Position numbers and translations under genes: made by a program. From Neorhizobium galegae (GTDB taxonomy: Bacteria; Pseudomonadota; Alphaproteobacteria; Rhizobiales; Rhizobiaceae): a stretch of 64,000 bases of DNA. The notes beneath the pieces are model-generated. The model worked only from the letters and a program-made list of their open reading frames with translations. It did not search any database and was not told where the DNA came from. The stretch lies in NCBI RefSeq assembly GCF_021391675.1, contig NZ_CP090095.1, positions 687,501-751,500 of the forward strand, read 5' to 3'. Position 1 is the stretch's first letter, and each line of letters opens with the position of its first letter. Of this stretch, positions 36,234 through 44,679 are shown piece after piece.

Positions 36234-38174
36234 TCAGCTATTGCGTGAGCTGAAGGGGCCTTCCCGCGGCGGGAGGGCCGGAACGCTGAAGTGGTCGGGC
36301 TTGATCTTGGCCTTGGCCTTGTCGGCCATCATCGTGTAGGCGGTTTCAAGATGCCGGCAATACCGTTCGGCGTCGAACAGCGGGTGCGTGAAGCGGTTTG
36401 CCTCGAGCCGTTTGCGGACCTCTTTGAGCTCCTCGCGGTTGTTGTAGTAATGGACCGCCCGGCGAACGAAATCATCCTGATCCTCGGCGACCATTTCCGG
36501 CAGGCCGAGCGCGTTCAGCAGGCTTTCGCTGACCCGGGAGGCAAAGTTCTTGCCCTTGTGGGTCAGCATCGGAAGTCCGGCCCACAGCTTTTCGGAAGTC
36601 GTCGTGTGGCCGTTATATGGATAGGTGTCGAGACCGAGATCCGTCAGGCCGATACGGTTGATATAGGCTGCATAGTTGTTGACGCGATCGCCGAACATCA
36701 GGCGGCTCTCGGGGATTCCCGCTTCCGCAAAGGCCTTGATCAGGTTCTTTCGAGCACCGAACCGTTCGCGGCAGATCAGGAACAGATAGCTTTCCGGCGT
36801 TTCCTTGAGGACGCGGACCCAGAGGTCGATGGTTGCAGGCGTGAATTTCCAGTGGCTGTGGAAGCACGAGAAGATGAAGGCGTCCTGCGGCATGTCGCAG
36901 AGCGCCCGATCGATCGGCTGCGGCATCGGGCGGTGAACCGCTTCGTTCGGGAAGAACGTCTCGGGCATCCAGCAGATCTTCTCGTAATAGTTCGGGAAGG
37001 AGCTTTCCGGCACCACCGTTTTGTCCGCGATGAGGTAGTCGATGTCGACGTTGACCACAGTGCCCGGGTAACCGAGCCAGGTCGCATGCACGGGCGCGGT
37101 CTGCCGGTTCATCACGAATACCCGGTTTTCCGCAGTATGCCCCTGCAGGTCGACCAGGATGTCGATATTCTCGGCCTTGATGGCTTCGGCCGCCTCGTCA
37201 TCCGTCATGCCCCGGATCCGGACAACCCTACCCCATTCCTCGCGGATGGCGTTGTTGTCGTTGCGCAGCCGTTCGGCAGGAGCGTTGCAGAAGAGCGTGA
37301 TGTCGAAACGGCTCTTGTCGTGCGATTCCAATATGCCGCGAAGCGCCTTCATGACGGCGTGTTCCGTCCAAAGGTCGGCAGAGAGATAGCCTATGCGCAG
37401 CTTGCTGCCCCAGCGATGCGGCATGTTGTGCCTTTTCGAGGCGGCGTTTTTGGGCTTTCTCTCGCCCATTCTGGAGCCCGCGATGGCGTTCGTCTTTTCG
37501 TCGTCGCACCAGCGTAGATTGAAGAGCGACACCTCGTCGGCGATCGCTTCGAATTCACCCCTGGCGATTTCCTCGAATTGGATAGGCTCGTATTTGCGGA
37601 TGATATCGTAATCGAGGGCGTCTCTCATGGCTGAGAGATAGAAATTGCGCACGATCCGATCCTCGGGGTCTTTCTCAAAGATCTCGAGGATGCATTTGTT
37701 CTCTTCGTCGCTTCGATCCTGGAGCCGGATCGAACGCGCTGCAAGCTGGCGGTGTGTCGGCTCGTCGCTTCTGGCCAGGGTGTTGCGAAAGGCCTCGGCG
37801 CCGTCCAGTTCCTGGCGCATCAGGGCGCCCGACATCAGAACGGCCATATCCGGATCGGCGATTGCCTCCTTGAGGATGCGCGCACCGAGACGAAGGACGT
37901 TGATATCGTCGTTGTTGGAGAAGTGAAGCCGCATGGCTTCGCGCATGTATTTGATCTTGTGGGGAGATTCCATGCCCCCCGCAAGCTGGAACGCCTGGGC
38001 GGCTTCGGTCTTCATCTTGAGCTTCAACAGAGTTGCGCCCAGGAGTGCGTAGTGCCTCGGATCCTTGTGAACATCCAGCAGCTTGTTCAGGATGCCCAAT
38101 ACATCGTGATATTCTTTTTTGTCGAAGTGATTTTGTGCTGCGACGTATTGCCGTTGTATCTTCAGGGGTTTCAA
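36234..38174 (-). CDS. TPR-domain GT41 (OGT/SPINDLY-like) glycosyltransferase, candidate flagellin glycosyltransferase
   Basis: Protein of about 646 residues. The N-terminal 230 residues are helical repeats of degenerate TPR type (HYALLGATLLKLKMKTEAAQ). The C-terminal part is the GT41 catalytic fold: LRIGYLSADLWTEHAV (His as in OGT H498), VHATWLGYPGTVVN, CFHSHWKFTPATIDLWVRVL (Lys as in OGT K842) and GHTTTSEKLWAGLPMLTHKG. It lies next to five flagellin genes and ends against fliP. Caulobacter FlmG also joins a TPR flagellin-binding part to a glycosyltransferase. The start is uncertain; TTG 38174 has GGAGCGGGAAG upstream, while the frame is open to 38240. Confidence 0.82.
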   Translation of the reverse strand: MKPLKIQRQYVAAQNHFDKKEYHDVLGILNKLLDVHKDPRHYALLGATLLKLKMKTEAAQAFQLAGGMESPHKIKYMREAMRLHFSNNDDINVLRLGARILKEAIADPDMAVLMSGALMRQELDGAEAFRNTLARSDEPTHRQLAARSIRLQDRSDEENKCILEIFEKDPEDRIVRNFYLSAMRDALDYDIIRKYEPIQFEEIARGEFEAIADEVSLFNLRWCDDEKTNAIAGSRMGERKPKNAASKRHNMPHRWGSKLRIGYLSADLWTEHAVMKALRGILESHDKSRFDITLFCNAPAERLRNDNNAIREEWGRVVRIRGMTDDEAAEAIKAENIDILVDLQGHTAENRVFVMNRQTAPVHATWLGYPGTVVNVDIDYLIADKTVVPESSFPNYYEKICWMPETFFPNEAVHRPMPQPIDRALCDMPQDAFIFSCFHSHWKFTPATIDLWVRVLKETPESYLFLICRERFGARKNLIKAFAEAGIPESRLMFGDRVNNYAAYINRIGLTDLGLDTYPYNGHTTTSEKLWAGLPMLTHKGKNFASRVSESLLNALGLPEMVAEDQDDFVRRAVHYYNNREELKEVRKRLEANRFTHPLFDAERYCRHLETAYTMMADKAKAKIKPDHFSVPALPPREGPFSSRNS

Positions 38175-38231
38175 GGCTTCCCGCTCCAGTAAAGTTGTGC
38201 CGGCGTCCCGGCAAATCGGCTTCACCGCGCA

Positions 38232-38255
38232 TCGTGACAAGCCAACCTTGCATGA
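38232..38255 (-). promoter_or_regulatory. Weak flagellar-type promoter element before the GT41 gene
   Basis: On the minus strand TCATGCAAG, nine bases, then TCACGA. It has one mismatch in the first half and one in the second relative to TCRCRCAAG-N9-YTA. It lies 57 bases before the proposed TTG start. Confidence 0.3.
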
Positions 38256-38419
38256 AGCCGACTTCCCGGAAGCCGGGCACGTCGTACACCTTTCGTTAAT
38301 TATGCTGGTCGAACGGCTTTCAGGTCCTCGTGCTGTTTAAAGAACTTAGCAAGGATTTGCTGCGAGATTTGACTCACACGACGGGTTTGGTGTTCCTTCA
38401 GATTGAAGAGACCGAGTTG

Positions 38420-38469
38420 GCATGATGCCGGACCGAAGTGCCGGTAAAATATACAGTCCGGTATGTCCC
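38420..38469 (+). promoter_or_regulatory. Flagellin upstream module 1
   Basis: GCATGATGC (38420-38428), 12 bases, CCGG (38441), then TCCGGTATGTCCC (38457-38469). The same module precedes all five flagellin genes and ends 34 bases before this gene's ATG. Confidence 0.6.
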
Positions 38470-38503
38470 CCTCCATGTATTTCGTTCAAAGGGACAATCA
38501 ACT

Positions 38504-39769
38504 ATGGCTAGCATTCTCACCAACGTGTCGGCGATGGCCGCGCTCCAGACGCTGCGCGGCATCAGCAACGACATGGAATCCACGCAGAGCCGCGTTTCTT
38601 CCGGTCTGCGCGTCGGTTCTGCTTCCGACAACGCTGCCTATTGGTCGATCGCGACCACCATGCGTTCCGACAAGGGCTCGCTCTCGACGGTTCAGGACGC
38701 TCTCGGCCTCGGCGCCGCCAAGGTCGACACTGCCTATTCCGCCATGGAATCGGCTATCGACGTCGTCACCGAAATCAAGAACAAGCTGGTTGCCGCTTCC
38801 GAACCGGGCGTCGACAAGTCCAAGGTCCAGGAAGAAATCACCCAGCTGCAGAGCCAGCTGAAGAGCATCGCTTCTTCTGCTTCGTTCTCCGGCGAAAACT
38901 GGCTCCAGGCCGAAGTCGGCGGCACTCAGAACGCCACCACCGGCATCATGCAGGCCGGCACTGAGATCACCAAACAGCTCATCGGTTCGTTCGTTCGTGA
39001 TAGCGACGGCAACGTCTCGGTCAAGTCCATCAACGTTGTCCTCGACGAAACCAACGTCCTGTTCGACTTGAGCGGTGGCCGCGGCGGCCTTCTCGACCAG
39101 AACGCCCTCAACGGTTTCCGCGCCATCAAGTACGACGACGGCACGACGAACCAGAAGGAATACTTCGGCAAGATCAACACCTCGGCGATCTACTCGACCA
39201 CTGCCCAGTGGAAGGACATCGGCGGCGGCGTGTTCATGAAGGGCGACACCAACGGCGTCTACTCTTCGGGCTCCAACGGTACCTACATGATCAAGGTCGG
39301 CGGCGCCTACATCGACGCAGTCTACACGACCAAGGGTTACGACTTCTCGGCTGGTGCGACTGCAACGTCCGGCGTCAAGTACGGAGCGGATATCTCGGTT
39401 TCCGACCTCGACATCACCAAGCTTGAAGACTATCGCGACTCCAGCGGTGTCAGCTACCTCGGTCTGGGTACCAAAGCCAGCGATGAGGATCTCATGCAGG
39501 CACTGACCTCGTTCGTCGACGGTCAGCTGGAAGCGATGGGCAGTGCTGCGGCCAAGCTCGGTGCGGTCTCGAAGCGCATCGACATGCAGTCCGACTTCGT
39601 CTCCAAGCTCACCGACTCGATCGACAAGGGTGTCGGCCGACTGGTGGATGCGGACATGAACGAGGAGTCGACCAAGCTCAAGGCACTGCAGACCCAGCAG
39701 CAGCTGGCGATCCAGTCGCTCTCGATTGCCAACTCCGACTCGCAGAACATCCTGTCGCTGTTCCGTTAA
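38504..39769 (+). CDS. flaA: Flagellin 1
   Basis: Filament protein of 421 residues. The conserved N-terminal coil (MASILTNVSAMAALQTLRGI, RVSSGLRVGSASDNAAYWSI) and C-terminal coil (LKALQTQQQLAIQSLSIANS, ending NILSLFR) flank a variable Gly/Ser/Thr/Tyr-rich centre (about 150-320). Rhizobial complex flagellins lock filaments in a right-handed form. ATG 38504 follows AAGGGA. It is nearly identical to flagellins 2 and 3 and lies next to the GT41 gene, which is a candidate modifier. Confidence 0.96.
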   Translation: MASILTNVSAMAALQTLRGISNDMESTQSRVSSGLRVGSASDNAAYWSIATTMRSDKGSLSTVQDALGLGAAKVDTAYSAMESAIDVVTEIKNKLVAASEPGVDKSKVQEEITQLQSQLKSIASSASFSGENWLQAEVGGTQNATTGIMQAGTEITKQLIGSFVRDSDGNVSVKSINVVLDETNVLFDLSGGRGGLLDQNALNGFRAIKYDDGTTNQKEYFGKINTSAIYSTTAQWKDIGGGVFMKGDTNGVYSSGSNGTYMIKVGGAYIDAVYTTKGYDFSAGATATSGVKYGADISVSDLDITKLEDYRDSSGVSYLGLGTKASDEDLMQALTSFVDGQLEAMGSAAAKLGAVSKRIDMQSDFVSKLTDSIDKGVGRLVDADMNEESTKLKALQTQQQLAIQSLSIANSDSQNILSLFR

Positions 39770-39783
39770 TCGACACAGGGAAA

Positions 39784-39854
39784 ATGGCGCGGCGGCTGAC
39801 CGCGCCATCGACCTTCAAAAAAGGCCGCGTCCGAATTCGGACGCGGCCTTTTTT
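39784..39854 (+). terminator. Terminator of flagellin 1
   Basis: Two hairpins follow the gene: 39784-39808 (ATGGCGCGG / CCGCGCCAT) and 39817-39854 (GGCCGCGTCCG / CGGACGCGGCC with loop AATT, flanked by A6 and T6). Confidence 0.9.
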
Positions 39855-39948
39855 ATTCTCTGGATCACTTCAATGTTCCTTAATCATATTGCTGCATTCT
39901 TGGACCATCGAAACGGTGAGTTAATCAAGAAAATTAAATGGTTAACAA

Positions 39949-39991
39949 GCATGATGCTGACCGCTGTTCCCGGTGATGTCCGGAATGTCCC
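39949..39991 (+). promoter_or_regulatory. Flagellin upstream module 2
   Basis: GCATGATGC (39949-39957), 12 bases, then CCGGTGATGTCCGGAATGTC and CC. It ends 33 bases before the ATG at 40025. The 35 bases further upstream (GTTAACAAGC preceded by AAATTAAATG) are also nearly identical to those of flagellin 3. Confidence 0.65.
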
Positions 39992-40024
39992 TTCCTACAA
40001 TTAGCCATTCAAGGGGCAATCAAT

Positions 40025-41290
40025 ATGACTAGCATTCTCACCAACGTTGCAGCTATGTCTGCTCTGCAGACGCTGCGCGGCATCAGCAACGACATGGAAT
40101 CCACGCAGAGCCGCGTTTCTTCCGGTCTGCGCGTCGGTTCTGCTTCCGACAACGCTGCCTATTGGTCGATCGCGACCACCATGCGTTCCGACAAGGGTTC
40201 GCTCTCGACGGTTCAGGACGCTCTCGGCCTCGGCGCCGCCAAGGTCGACACTGCCTATTCCGCCATGGAATCGGCTATCGACGTCGTCACCGAAATCAAG
40301 AACAAGCTGGTTGCAGCTTCCGAACCGGGCGTCGACAAGTCCAAGGTCCAGGAAGAAATCACCCAGCTGCAGAGCCAGCTGAAGAGCATCGCTTCTTCTG
40401 CTTCGTTCTCCGGCGAAAACTGGCTCCAGGCCGAAATCGGCGGCACTCAGAACGCCACCACCGGCATCATCCAGGCCGGCACTGAGATCACCAAGCAGCT
40501 CGTCGGTTCGTTCATCCGCGATAGCGACGGCAATGTAGCTGTCAAGACCATCAACGTCCTCCTCGACGAACAGAACGTCCTGTTCGACCTGAGCGGTGGC
40601 CACGGCGGTCTTCTCGACAGCAACGCCCTCAACGGTTTCCGCGCCATCAGCTTCGACGACGGCACGACCAACCACAAGGAATATTTCGGCAAGATCAACA
40701 CGTCGGCGATCTACTCGACCACTGCCCAGTGGAAGGACATCGGCGGCGGCGTGTTCATGAAGGGCGATACCAACGGCGTCTACTCTTCGGGCTCCAACGG
40801 TACCTACATGATCAAGGTTGGCGGCGCCTACATCGACGCTGTCTACACCACCAAGGGTTACGACTTCTCGGCTGGTGCGACCGCAACGACCGGTATCAAG
40901 TACGGCACGGACGTCTCGGTTTCCGACCTCGACATCACCAAGCTCGAAGACTACCGCGACTCCAGCGGTGTCAGCTATCTCGGCCTAGGCACCAAGGCCA
41001 GTGACGAAGACCTCATGGCGGCACTGACCTCGTTCGTCGACGGTCAGCTGGAATCGATGAACAGCGCTGCCTCCAAGCTCGGCGCCGTATCGAAGCGCCT
41101 CGACATGCAGACGGACTTCATCTCCAAGCTGACGGACTCCTTCGACAAGGGTGTCGGCCGACTGGTGGATGCGGACATGAACGAGGAGTCGACCAGGCTC
41201 AAGGCACTGCAGACCCAGCAGCAGCTGGCGATCCAGTCGCTCTCGATTGCCAACTCCGACTCGCAGAACATCCTGTCGCTGTTCCGTTAA
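40025..41290 (+). CDS. fla: Flagellin 2
   Basis: Filament protein of 421 residues with the same conserved ends as flagellin 1. Long stretches of identical nucleotides cover the first third and last quarter. Differences cluster in the middle (for example SFIRDSDGNVAVKTINVLLD and EQNV instead of ETNV). AAGGGG precedes ATG 40025. It has its own upstream module and terminator, so it is probably monocistronic. Confidence 0.96.
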   Translation: MTSILTNVAAMSALQTLRGISNDMESTQSRVSSGLRVGSASDNAAYWSIATTMRSDKGSLSTVQDALGLGAAKVDTAYSAMESAIDVVTEIKNKLVAASEPGVDKSKVQEEITQLQSQLKSIASSASFSGENWLQAEIGGTQNATTGIIQAGTEITKQLVGSFIRDSDGNVAVKTINVLLDEQNVLFDLSGGHGGLLDSNALNGFRAISFDDGTTNHKEYFGKINTSAIYSTTAQWKDIGGGVFMKGDTNGVYSSGSNGTYMIKVGGAYIDAVYTTKGYDFSAGATATTGIKYGTDVSVSDLDITKLEDYRDSSGVSYLGLGTKASDEDLMAALTSFVDGQLESMNSAASKLGAVSKRLDMQTDFISKLTDSFDKGVGRLVDADMNEESTRLKALQTQQQLAIQSLSIANSDSQNILSLFR

Positions 41291-41304
41291 TCGACACAGG
41301 GAAA

Positions 41305-41373
41305 ATGGCGCGGAGGCTGACCACGCCATGGACTTAAAAAAGGGCCGCGTCCGAATTCGGGCGCGGCTTTTTC
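41305..41373 (+). terminator. Terminator of flagellin 2
   Basis: A first hairpin 41305-41329 (one mismatch) is followed by 41344-41367 (GCCGCGTCCG, loop AATT, CGGGCGCGGC) and TTTTTC. It is a diverged copy of the flagellin 1 terminator. Confidence 0.88.
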
Positions 41374-41489
41374 AATTTCCTAATCGCTTTTCTCAATTTC
41401 CCGATCAGCTTCAATATTCATTAACCATATTGCGGTTACCTAACAGCATCGAAACAGTGAGTTAACCAAGAAAATTAAATGGTTAACAA

Positions 41490-41532
41490 GCATGATGCTG
41501 CCCGCTGTTCCCGGTGAAATCCGGAATGTCCC
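41490..41532 (+). promoter_or_regulatory. Flagellin upstream module 3
   Basis: GCATGATGC (41490-41498), 12 bases, then CCGGTGAAATCCGGAATGTC and CC. It ends 33 bases before the ATG at 41566. Confidence 0.65.
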
Positions 41533-41565
41533 TTTTCGTAATCAGCCACTCAAGGGGCACCTAAA

Positions 41566-42831
41566 ATGACAAGCATTCTTACCAACATTGCAGCTATGTC
41601 TGCTCTGCAGACGCTGCGCGGCATCGCAACCGATATGGAATCCACGCAGAGCCGAGTTTCGTCGGGTCTGCGCGTCGGGACTGCTTCCGACAACGCTGCC
41701 TACTGGTCGATCGCGACCACCATGCGTTCCGACAACGGCGCTCTTTCCGCAGTTCAGGACGCTCTCGGCCTCGGCGCCGCCAAGGTCGACACTGCCTATT
41801 CCGCCATGGAATCGGCTATCGACGTCGTCACCGAAATCAAGAACAAGCTGGTTGCCGCTTCCGAACCGGGCGTCGATAAGTCCAAGGTCCAGGAAGAAAT
41901 CACCCAGCTGCAGAGCCAGCTGAAGAGCATCGCTTCCTCCGCTTCGTTCTCCGGCGAAAACTGGCTCCAGGCCGAAATCGGCGGCTCGCAGAGCGCGACC
42001 ACCGGCATCATCTACGCCTCCAGCGAACTCACCAAGCAGCTCGTCGGTTCGTTCATCCGTGATGCCGAGGGCAATGTCACGGTCAAGTCCATCAACGTCG
42101 TCCTCGACGAAACCAACGTCCTGTTCGACTTGAGCGGCGGCCGCGGCGGTCTTCTCGACAGCAACGCCCTCAACGGTTTCCGCGCCATCAAGTACGACGA
42201 CGGCACGACGAACCAGAAGGAATACTTCGGCAAGATCAACACGTCGGCGTATTATGCGACCAACGCTGTCTGGAAGGACATCGGTGGCGGCGTGTTCATG
42301 AAGGGCGATACCAACGGCGTCTACTCTTCGGGCTCCAACGGCACCTACATGATCAAGGTTGGCGGCGCCTACATCGACGCGATCTACACGACCAAGGGTT
42401 ACGACTTCTCGGCCGGCGCGACGGCGACGGGCGGCATCAAGTACGGGACGGACATCTCGGTTTCCGACCTCGACATCACCAAGCTCGAAGACTATCGCGA
42501 CTCCAGCGGTGTCAGCTATCTCGGCCTCGGCACCAGAGCCAGCGATGAAGATATCATGGCGGCATTGACCTCGTTCGTCGACGGTCAGCTGGAAGCGATG
42601 AACAGTGGGGCGGCCAAGCTCGGCGCCGTTGCGAAGCGGCTCGAGATGCAGTCGGACTTCGTCTCCAAGCTCACCGACTCGATCGACAAGGGTGTCGGCC
42701 GACTGGTGGATGCGGACATGAACGAGGAGTCGACCAGGCTCAAGGCACTGCAGACCCAGCAGCAGCTGGCGATCCAGTCGCTCTCGATTGCCAACTCCGA
42801 CTCGCAGAACATCCTGTCGCTCTTCCGTTAA
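41566..42831 (+). CDS. fla: Flagellin 3
   Basis: Filament protein of 421 residues, closely related to flagellins 1 and 2. The N-terminus is MTSILTNIAAMSALQTLRGI. In the centre it carries YASSELTKQLVG and NTSAYYATNAVWKDIGGGV. The last 180 coding bases are almost identical to those of flagellins 1 and 2. GGGGC precedes ATG 41566. Confidence 0.96.
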   Translation: MTSILTNIAAMSALQTLRGIATDMESTQSRVSSGLRVGTASDNAAYWSIATTMRSDNGALSAVQDALGLGAAKVDTAYSAMESAIDVVTEIKNKLVAASEPGVDKSKVQEEITQLQSQLKSIASSASFSGENWLQAEIGGSQSATTGIIYASSELTKQLVGSFIRDAEGNVTVKSINVVLDETNVLFDLSGGRGGLLDSNALNGFRAIKYDDGTTNQKEYFGKINTSAYYATNAVWKDIGGGVFMKGDTNGVYSSGSNGTYMIKVGGAYIDAIYTTKGYDFSAGATATGGIKYGTDISVSDLDITKLEDYRDSSGVSYLGLGTRASDEDIMAALTSFVDGQLEAMNSGAAKLGAVAKRLEMQSDFVSKLTDSIDKGVGRLVDADMNEESTRLKALQTQQQLAIQSLSIANSDSQNILSLFR

Positions 42832-42855
42832 CAAGACGCGTCATTCCGCACAAAG

Positions 42856-42887
42856 AAGCCGCGCCCTTTTGGGGCGCGGCTTTTTTT
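42856..42887 (+). terminator. Terminator of flagellin 3
   Basis: GCCGCGCCC (42858-42866), loop TTTTG, GGGCGCGGC (42872-42880), then T7. It lies 26 bases after the stop. Confidence 0.92.
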
Positions 42888-43004
42888 ATGTCCCGGTAGT
42901 TTTTGTTAACTTTCCTAAATTCCATTTAACCTTTGTTAACCATTTCCTCCCTAAATGGGCTCATCGAAACGATGGGTTAACCAAGACGAAGAAAAGGTTA
43001 ACAG

Positions 43005-43051
43005 GCATCAGGCCAAGCCAACGTTCACCGGTGTAATCCCGGAAATGTCCC
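43005..43051 (+). promoter_or_regulatory. Flagellin upstream module 4
   Basis: GCATCAGGC (43005-43013), 14 bases, then CCGGTGTAATCCCGGAAATG and TCCC. It is a slightly diverged copy of the module, ending 31 bases before the ATG at 43083. Confidence 0.55.
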
Positions 43052-43082
43052 TTCCATCTAGCCAATCAAGGGGCAAACCAAA

Positions 43083-44351
43083 ATGACCAGCATTCTTACC
43101 AACATTGCAGCTATGTCTGCTCTCCAGACTCTCCGTAACATCGATAGCCAGATGCAGACCACTCAGGACCGGGTTTCCTCCGGTCTGCGCGTCGGTACTG
43201 CTTCCGACAACGCCGCCTACTGGTCGATCGCGACCACCATGCGCTCCGACAACGGCGCTCTCTCCGCGGTTCAAGACGCCCTCGGTCTCGGCGCCGCAAA
43301 GGTTGATACCGCCTATTCCGCAATGGAAAGCGTTGTCGACGTCGTAAAGGAAATCAAGAACAAGCTCGTTACCGCCTCGGAAGCCGGCGTCGACAAGGCG
43401 AAGATCCAGGCAGAAATCTCGCAGCTGCAGGATCAGTTGAAGAGCATCACTTCTTCTGCTTCGTTCTCCGGTGAAAACTGGCTGCAGGCCGAAGTCGGCG
43501 GTGCCTCCAACCCCACCACGGGCGTGATCTACGCGGCCAGCCCGGTCGTCAAGCAGGTTGTGAGCTCGTTCATCCGCGATCCCGATGGCAACGTCGCTGT
43601 CAAATCGGTGGATGTCATTCTGAACGAAACGAACGTCCTGTTCGACTTGAGCGGCGGTCACGGCGGCCTGCTCGACGGCAATTCCTTCAATGGCTTCCGG
43701 GCGATCAACTTTGACGATGGCACGACCAACCACAAGGACTACTTCGGCAAGATCAACACTGCCGCGTTTTACGCAACGGACGCGCTCTGGAAGGATGTCG
43801 GCGGCGGCGTCTACATGAAGGGCGACACCACCGGCATCTATACGTCCGGCACCAGCGGCACCTATCTCATCAAGGTCGGCGGCGCCTACATCGACGCTGT
43901 CTACACCACCAAGGGATACGATTTCTCGGCCGGTGCAACGGCAACCGCAGGCATCAAGTACGCCGCCAACATCTCCATCTCCGAACTGGATATCACCAAG
44001 CTCGACGACTATCGCAATTCGAACGGTGTCAGCTATCTCGGGATGGGAACCAAGGCCAATGACGCCGATCTCATGGCCGCTCTCAACTCGTTCGTCGATG
44101 GTCAGCTCGAAAAGCTCATCAGCGCAACGGCAAAACTCGGGTCGATCAACAAGCGCATCGACATGCAGGAAGCTTTCGTCTCCAAGCTGACCGACTCCAT
44201 CGACAGCGGCATCGGCCGACTGGTGGATGCGGACATGAGCGAAGAGTCGACCAGGCTCAAGGCCCTGCAGACCCAGCAGCAACTTGCGATCCAGTCGCTC
44301 TCGATCGCCAATACCAGTTCCGAGAATATTCTGTCGCTCTTCCGTCAGTAA
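43083..44351 (+). CDS. fla: Flagellin 4
   Basis: Filament protein of 422 residues, more diverged than flagellins 1-3 across its whole length (N-terminal helix RNIDSQMQTTQDRVSSGLRV; centre YAASPVVKQVVSSFIRDPDG). It ends SSENILSLFRQ, one residue longer. The conserved end segment around GRLVDADMSEESTRLKALQT keeps near-identical DNA with the others. AAGGGG precedes ATG 43083. Confidence 0.95.
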   Translation: MTSILTNIAAMSALQTLRNIDSQMQTTQDRVSSGLRVGTASDNAAYWSIATTMRSDNGALSAVQDALGLGAAKVDTAYSAMESVVDVVKEIKNKLVTASEAGVDKAKIQAEISQLQDQLKSITSSASFSGENWLQAEVGGASNPTTGVIYAASPVVKQVVSSFIRDPDGNVAVKSVDVILNETNVLFDLSGGHGGLLDGNSFNGFRAINFDDGTTNHKDYFGKINTAAFYATDALWKDVGGGVYMKGDTTGIYTSGTSGTYLIKVGGAYIDAVYTTKGYDFSAGATATAGIKYAANISISELDITKLDDYRNSNGVSYLGMGTKANDADLMAALNSFVDGQLEKLISATAKLGSINKRIDMQEAFVSKLTDSIDSGIGRLVDADMSEESTRLKALQTQQQLAIQSLSIANTSSENILSLFRQ

Positions 44352-44420
44352 GCGGCGCTCTAGGCTAGGAGCGGTTTCGTCCTGCTCTGCTGGCGTGATA
44401 GCAAATATTCCGGAAAGAAG

Positions 44421-44448
44421 ACCGCGTCTCGAAAGAGGCGCGGTTTTT
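44421..44448 (+). terminator. Terminator of flagellin 4
   Basis: ACCGCGTCTC, loop GAAA, GAGGCGCGGT (one G-T pair), then TTTT. Confidence 0.88.
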
Positions 44449-44610
44449 CGCGTTTGGCGCGTGGCTTGCGCGAAACCTGCACGGTTGTCGGATAGGCCGT
44501 TAAGACTTCATTAACTTCTTGCCAATCCTCAACCGGGTTTGATAACTGTCGATTTAACGATTTGTTAAGAACGACAGACCGCCCGCATCTGTGATGCTGA
44601 GTAGCGGTAC

Positions 44611-44656
44611 GCATGATGCCTCTCGTCGTTTCCGGTGAAGTACTCCGGATTTCCAG
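44611..44656 (+). promoter_or_regulatory. Flagellin upstream module 5
   Basis: GCATGATGC (44611-44619), 12 bases, then CCGGTGAAGTACTCCGGATT. The spacing from GCATGATGC to CCGG is identical to modules 1-3. It ends 23 bases before the ATG at 44680. Confidence 0.6.
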
Positions 44657-44679
44657 ACCATTTGACCGAGGCACGGCCG

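Larger units (their letters stand above)
44352..44679 (+). other. Intergenic region between flagellins 4 and 5
   Basis: About 330 bases with the flagellin 4 terminator (44421-44448) and the flagellin 5 upstream module (44611-44656). No ORF is supported. Confidence 0.6.
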
